Shown: positions 1 through 5,528 of the stretch, in pieces
Numbering within the stretch: position 1 is the first letter of the stretch
How the letters are laid out: each line of letters opens with the position of its first letter
From: an uncultured Acidobacteriota bacterium
GTDB lineage: Bacteria; Acidobacteriota; Blastocatellia; RBC074
NCBI GenBank assembly: GCA_937967285.1
Contig: CALBSU010000408.1
Location: forward strand, 1-5,528
Length of the DNA stretch: 5,528 nt
Direction of reading: 5' to 3'
Notes under the pieces: model-generated
Database searches by the model: none
The model's input: the letters and a program-made list of their open reading frames with translations, nothing else
What the model was told of the DNA's origin: nothing
Program-made: the position numbers and the translations under genes

Positions 1-254
1 AATGAATCTCCAAGAGTCATTTTTCTGATTTGCCTGAGGCGTATCGCTTCTTCGATGACCGGCGATGTTATCTCAAGAATGGAGAAGAATGATTCAAGCA
101 GCGATCGCTCGTCATCTTTAAGTTTATGATAACCGAGAACTTCAACCTTGCTCACCACGGAGATGCAGGTTGTGGTAGATCGTATAAAGTCACGAATTTT
201 CCTGCCGCCCGGCTGTGCTCCATAAATCAGGAGGTTGCTGTCAGTTAAGGTCAT
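1..254 (-). CDS. VapC-like PIN-domain toxin, 3' part beyond the window
   Basis: This is the toxin half of a type II toxin-antitoxin pair, probably a metal-dependent PIN-fold ribonuclease acting on cytoplasmic RNA. The 84 codons present begin [12 protein letters not shown], the first PIN strand with the first metal-binding acidic residue, D5, followed by N7. The pattern SVVSKVEVLGY follows, giving the second acidic residue E38, and then IEEAIRLRQIRKMTLGDS, where D83 fits the third acidic position before the usual IIAATA helix. The reading frame leaves the left edge there, so roughly 40-50 residues of a typical 125-140 residue PIN toxin are missing. The start ATG shares one base with the antitoxin stop (TGATG), and no strong ribosome site precedes it, so translation is probably coupled to the antitoxin. 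The family call is firm. Ribonuclease activity and target are inferred from the family, and whether the toxin is intact cannot be judged. Confidence 0.85.
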   Translation of the reverse strand, partial: MTLTDSNLLIYGAQPGGRKIRDFIRSTTTCISVVSKVEVLGYHKLKDDERSLLESFFSILEITSPVIEEAIRLRQIRKMTLGDS

Positions 255-532
255 CAATTACGTCCCGGCATTGATCTGTCTCGTCTCATCTCTCGCTGCC
301 ATTCTGAATGATCCTTTATATCGGATAGCGAGTTCAATTCGGCCAGTTGATCGAGTATGGTGGCCAGCTTTTCTTCCCGTTCAGATTCCGGAGGGCAGCT
401 GGTGTCGGAAATTCTGATCAACTTTGCCACAGGTCGATTGGAATCAGTCAAAACAACCTCAAGGCCGTTATCAATGATTTCTAAAAGCGACTTCAACTGC
501 CGAGCCAGGTCTTTGACTTCTATTTCGTACAT
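254..532 (-). CDS. Phd/VapB-like antitoxin of a PIN toxin pair
   Basis: This 92-residue protein should bind and neutralise the PIN toxin encoded immediately downstream and bind its own promoter. Residues 1-42 ([13 protein letters not shown], then [19 protein letters not shown]) match the Phd/YefM-type N-terminal DNA-binding and dimerisation fold: a short strand, a helix, then the EVVLT and RPVAKL strands. Residues 43-71 are charged and probably helical. The tail, residues 72-91 ([19 protein letters not shown]), resembles the toxin-binding tails of antitoxins paired with PIN toxins, which often end in WQREIR-DR-LPGR. The ATG at 532 was chosen because GAGGT lies 8 nt upstream of it. The open frame continues to 721, but that extension would place this ribosome site inside the gene and lacks family similarity. 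The one-base overlap with the toxin and the antitoxin-first order are typical. The exact antitoxin subfamily is less certain than the role. Confidence 0.83.
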   Translation of the reverse strand: MYEIEVKDLARQLKSLLEIIDNGLEVVLTDSNRPVAKLIRISDTSCPPESEREEKLATILDQLAELNSLSDIKDHSEWQREMRRDRSMPGRN

Positions 533-563
533 AACTTTAACCTCTACCATTTTATCTGTGGCA

Positions 564-592
564 ATTATGAAGCCTTTCTTCATATTTAGAAA
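564..592 (-). promoter_or_regulatory. candidate promoter of the toxin-antitoxin pair
   Basis: On the minus strand CATAAT (569-564) matches five of six -10 bases. A weak -35, TTTCTA (592-587), lies 17 nt upstream. A start near 557 would give a leader of about 25 nt before the antitoxin ATG at 532, with the GAGGT site inside it. The -35 is poor, as expected of a regulated promoter, and AT-rich sequence produces such matches by chance. Confidence 0.35.
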
Positions 593-600
593 GATAAAAT

Positions 601-620
601 TTCGATATGATCGTATCGAA
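601..620. promoter_or_regulatory. 20-bp palindrome, candidate antitoxin operator
   Basis: TTCGATATGATCGTATCGAA is an inverted repeat with 7-bp perfect arms (TTCGATA/TATCGAA) around a GATC core; only the base pair at 608/613 breaks symmetry. It lies 69 bp upstream of the antitoxin start, just beyond the candidate -35. Phd and VapB antitoxins commonly repress their own operons through palindromes of this size next to the promoter, so an operator is the natural reading. Nothing here shows binding directly. The stretch between it and the tRNA promoter (621-714) contains nothing I recognise. Confidence 0.5.
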
Positions 621-714
621 CGTATCTCTGATGACCAAAGCGCGAATAGCATCGCCCGCATAAACCCCAAAAGCCATTTACGAGTTCGTGCAAATATGGA
701 TTCCCTCGCTCGGC

Positions 715-742
715 TTGACATTCCTCCACCTGATTTGTTAAT
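715..742 (+). promoter_or_regulatory. candidate sigma-70-type promoter of tRNA-Val
   Basis: A perfect -35 TTGACA (715-720) is followed after 16 bp by GTTAAT (737-742), which matches four of six -10 bases including the last four. A start near 749 would give a 5' leader of about 14 nt before the tRNA, a normal distance. The sequence around 770 continues straight into the tRNA, so position supports it as much as the motif does. Confidence 0.55.
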
Positions 743-762
743 TTCTCTGTTCGCTGGTTTAC

Positions 763-835
<73 letters not shown>

Positions 836-849
836 TTTAGTTTTCTTAC

Positions 850-867
850 CGGACGGGAGACCGTCCG
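850..867 (+). other. 7-bp hairpin with GNRA-type GAGA loop
   Basis: CGGACGG (850-856) pairs perfectly with CCGTCCG (861-867) around the tetraloop GAGA (857-860), 16 nt downstream of the tRNA 3' end. A T-rich run precedes rather than follows it, so it is not an ordinary intrinsic terminator on the plus strand, and on the minus strand the following sequence is A-rich. It may be a processing or stabilising structure for the tRNA precursor. Confidence 0.5.
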
Positions 868-902
868 TGAGTTCAACGTCAGCTCCGGAAGAGTTGTCAA
901 TT

Positions 903-938
903 ATGCGGAGAGAGTTTCGTAACACACGAACTAAGTAG
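903..938 (+). CDS. possible 11-codon leader peptide before thrS (tentative)
   Basis: An ATG at 903 opens an 11-codon frame encoding [11 protein letters not shown] and ending in TAG at 936-938. GGAAGAG (887-893) sits 9 nt upstream as a possible ribosome site. Two of the last four codons are threonine (ACA, ACT), and the last base of the stop begins the stem of the 938-973 hairpin. A ribosome pausing at these Thr codons could alter leader folding, as in amino-acid attenuation. Against this, two Thr codons are few, the hairpin lacks a U-tract, and short frames are common by chance. It is listed only because position and codons coincide. Confidence 0.18.
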   Translation: MRREFRNTRTK

Positions 939-973
939 CTGCCCTGCGCGTTTCCCGACGTGCAACCGGCAGC
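938..973 (+). promoter_or_regulatory. 12-pair interrupted hairpin in the thrS leader
   Basis: GCTGCC (938-943) pairs perfectly with GGCAGC (968-973). Inside, TGCGCG (945-950) pairs with CGTGCA (959-964), including one G-U, leaving an asymmetric 1x3 internal loop and an 8-nt end loop. No T-run follows, so it is not a standard terminator. Autogenous control of thrS through leader hairpins that mimic tRNA-Thr is known in E. coli, but the loop here does not show a Thr anticodon, so any such role is conjecture. Confidence 0.4.
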
Positions 974-982
974 GTTCCGCGC

Positions 983-1048
<66 letters not shown>

Positions 1049-1102
1049 TGTCCACCGTCAAAAGATACGGACGAGAGATCCGCGAGTCATCGTGGGATTT
1101 CC

Positions 1103-1150
<48 letters not shown>

Positions 1151-1161
1151 ATTAACGAGCT

Positions 1162-3132
<1,971 letters not shown>

Positions 3133-3144
3133 GGAATCATGAAT

Positions 3145-3178
3145 GATGAGATGAACGCGATAACGTGTTCATCTCATC
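3145..3178 (+). promoter_or_regulatory. strong 15-pair hairpin between thrS and infC
   Basis: GATGAGATGAAC (3145-3156) pairs perfectly with GTTCATCTCATC (3167-3178). The stem continues inward through a G-U, a C-G and a G-C pair to the loop ATAA (3160-3163). It starts 13 nt after the thrS stop and ends 27 nt before the infC ribosome site. The downstream sequence (GCTCCTGGTTCCG) has no U-tract, so a classical intrinsic terminator is unlikely. It may be an RNase III or stability element, a partial terminator or a protein-binding site; in Bacillus the infC leader at this position is the L20 target. Confidence 0.6.
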
Positions 3179-3205
3179 GCTCCTGGTTCCGATTTCATAA
3201 TTCTC

Positions 3206-3220
3206 GGAGGTGTGGTTATC
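3206..3220 (+). promoter_or_regulatory. ribosome site that selects the ATC start codon of infC
   Basis: A strong GGAGG (3206-3210) is followed by 7 nt and then ATC (3218-3220), normal spacing for initiation. The only conventional start in frame nearby, GTG at 3212, lies one base after the GGAGG and could hardly be used. ATC is also followed by AGC, matching the ATT-AGC opening of Bacillus infC. infC genes are known for AUU-type starts read under control of IF3 itself. Confidence 0.75.
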
Positions 3221-3781
3221 AGCAACGGATATTCAGGTGGCGGCGGTTACAGAGGGCGGCGCGATACGAGGACGCCGCAGGTCAGGATCAACGAGCGGAT
3301 ACGCTCCAGGGAGATCCGCGTGATCGACGAGGAGGGCGAGCAGCTCGGTGTGATGCCTCCGCAGAAAGCACTTGAAATAGCCCGCGAACGCGGCTACGAC
3401 CTGGTCGAGGTCGCGCCGCAGGCCAATCCGCCCGTCTGCCGGATCATCGACTTCGGCAAGTACCAGTACGAACAGAAGAAGCGGGCGCATGAAGCAAAGA
3501 AGAAGCAGGTCGTCATCGAGGTCAAGGAGATCAAGTTCAGGCCCGCAACCGACGAGCACGACTACAATTTCAAAATGAAGCATGCCCGGGAGATCCTCGG
3601 GGACGGGAACAAGGTCAAGGCCACGGTCAGATTCCGCGGGCGCGAGATCACGCACAAGGAGCTCGGACTTCAGCTCCTCGAGCGGCTCGAGAATGATCTT
3701 TCTGATGTCGGGACGGTCGAATTCAGGCCGCGCCTCGAAGGCATGCAGATGATGGTAATTTTCGGACCGAAGAAATCATAA
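3218..3781 (+). CDS. infC: translation initiation factor IF-3, ATC start codon
   Basis: IF3 binds the 30S subunit, prevents early 50S joining and enforces correct start-codon and initiator-tRNA pairing. The 187 residues open with a Gly/Arg-rich tail (about 4-20). The N-terminal domain has [16 protein letters not shown] (about 22-37), DLVEVAPQA and [15 protein letters not shown] (71-85). A Lys-rich helical linker follows (about 88-98), then the C-terminal domain with KEIKFRP (103-109), [12 protein letters not shown] and [13 protein letters not shown] at the end. Length fits the family (about 170-190). The start was set at ATC 3218 rather than GTG 3212 because of the ribosome-site spacing; the difference is two residues. 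The non-canonical start suggests the autogenous control known in E. coli, where excess IF3 blocks initiation at AUU. rpmI follows 18 nt later, so the two are certainly co-transcribed. Confidence 0.97.
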   Translation: MSNGYSGGGGYRGRRDTRTPQVRINERIRSREIRVIDEEGEQLGVMPPQKALEIARERGYDLVEVAPQANPPVCRIIDFGKYQYEQKKRAHEAKKKQVVIEVKEIKFRPATDEHDYNFKMKHAREILGDGNKVKATVRFRGREITHKELGLQLLERLENDLSDVGTVEFRPRLEGMQMMVIFGPKKS

Positions 3782-3799
3782 GCAATACGTGGAGGAGAA

Positions 3800-4003
3800 A
3801 TGCCAAAACTGAAGACTCACAAGGGGGCGGCGAAACGGTTTCGCACCACGGCGACGGGGAAGATCAAGCGCGGTCATTCCCACGCCCGTCACATCCTGAC
3901 CAAGAAATCGGCGAAACGGAAACGCCAGCTCGATATCGACGTTCTGGTCTCTGAAAGCGATCAGAAGCGTGTCGAGTCGATGCTGCCTTACGGCCGGCCG
4001 TAA
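3800..4003 (+). CDS. rpmI: 50S ribosomal protein L35 (bL35)
   Basis: A 67-residue, strongly basic ribosomal protein that binds 23S rRNA in the large subunit. It opens with the family signature [14 protein letters not shown] and continues with [30 protein letters not shown] and an ending SMLPYGRP, matching the usual bL35 pattern and length (about 65). The ATG at 3800 is preceded by GGAGGAG (3791-3797) at suitable spacing. It sits 18 nt after infC and 79 nt before rplT, the near-universal infC-rpmI-rplT order. In E. coli and Bacillus this trio is repressed by L20. The GC-rich hairpin after rpmI could separate L35 and L20 expression, but that is inference. Confidence 0.97.
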   Translation: MPKLKTHKGAAKRFRTTATGKIKRGHSHARHILTKKSAKRKRQLDIDVLVSESDQKRVESMLPYGRP

Positions 4004-4037
4004 CGGACATACTCGGTTGATCGATAAACCATAAATT

Positions 4038-4062
4038 CCGGCGCCTGAGTCGAGCGCGCCGG
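4038..4062 (+). promoter_or_regulatory. GC-rich hairpin between rpmI and rplT
   Basis: CCGGCGC (4038-4044) pairs perfectly with GCGCCGG (4056-4062) around an 11-nt loop. It ends 9 nt before the AAGGAGG of rplT (4071-4077), close enough to affect ribosome access. No T-run follows, so it is not a terminator. A role in L20 autoregulation is possible from its place, but I see no sequence match to the known L20 rRNA site. Confidence 0.4.
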
Positions 4063-4082
4063 CGGAAATCAAGGAGGGGCAG

Positions 4083-4457
<375 letters not shown>

Positions 4458-4467
4458 TCCGGTCCCT

Positions 4468-4521
<54 letters not shown>

Positions 4522-4542
4522 TACTTTTAGAGCCGCAGAATC

Positions 4543-5528
<986 letters not shown>

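Noticed and set aside
533..721. N-terminal extension of the antitoxin to the ATG at 721
   Set aside because: The extension has no family similarity and would overlap the palindrome, promoter and ribosome site. The ATG at 532 has GAGGT at proper spacing and the typical Phd/VapB beginning.
850..867. Hairpin after the tRNA as an intrinsic terminator
   Set aside because: The T-rich run lies before the stem and TGAGTTC follows it, so it lacks the U-tract required on either strand.
3139..3375. A 78-codon plus-strand frame starting MNDEMN before infC
   Set aside because: It overlaps infC in another frame and its first part is the stem of the 3145-3178 hairpin. The start only resembles pheS through a 13-base repeat.

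Overview
The window holds a conserved bacterial translation operon, thrS-infC-rpmI-rplT-pheS, read rightwards from about 1162 to the right edge, where pheS is cut about a dozen codons short. To its left are a tRNA-Val(GAC) gene, also rightward, and a leftward type II toxin-antitoxin pair whose PIN-domain toxin runs off the left edge. The operon is GC-rich with strong third-position G/C bias. The toxin-antitoxin region (1-620) is visibly AT-richer. The gene order and protein sequences are clearly bacterial. The tRNA gene lacks an encoded CCA, and PheS carries the CxxC-x4-CxxC knuckle also seen in Firmicutes PheS. With the GC-rich coding, this fits a phylum outside the enteric gamma-proteobacteria (for example Acidobacteria, a deltaproteobacterial group or an FCB-type candidate lineage), but I cannot place it from the sequence alone.

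Layout. 1-254 (-): 5' part of a VapC-like PIN toxin. 254-532 (-): its Phd/VapB-like antitoxin, overlapping by one base. 533-620: the promoter region of that pair, with a near-perfect 20-bp palindrome and other inverted repeats. 621-714: nothing recognisable. 715-834: promoter and gene of tRNA-Val. 835-1161: a long untranslated stretch before thrS with several hairpins and a possible 11-codon leader ORF. 1162-3132: thrS. 3145-3178: a strong hairpin. 3218-3781: infC with an apparent ATC start codon. 3800-4003: rpmI. 4038-4062: a GC-rich hairpin. 4083-4457: rplT. 4484-4521: a long hairpin followed by a short T-tract. 4543-5528: pheS, partial.

The operon genes serve one process: ThrRS and PheRS alpha charge tRNAs, IF3 controls start-codon and initiator-tRNA fidelity on the 30S subunit, and L35 and L20 are early 50S assembly proteins. 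Related operons in E. coli and Bacillus are regulated by ThrRS binding its own leader, IF3 discriminating against its own AUU start, L20 binding an mRNA mimic of its rRNA site, and attenuation before pheS. In this window every gap except the 18-nt infC-rpmI gap contains an inverted repeat where such control could act, and infC keeps a non-canonical start. The content is otherwise ordinary and I see no previously undescribed multi-gene system. The points worth a second look are the infC start codon, the toxin-antitoxin operator and the intergenic RNA structures.
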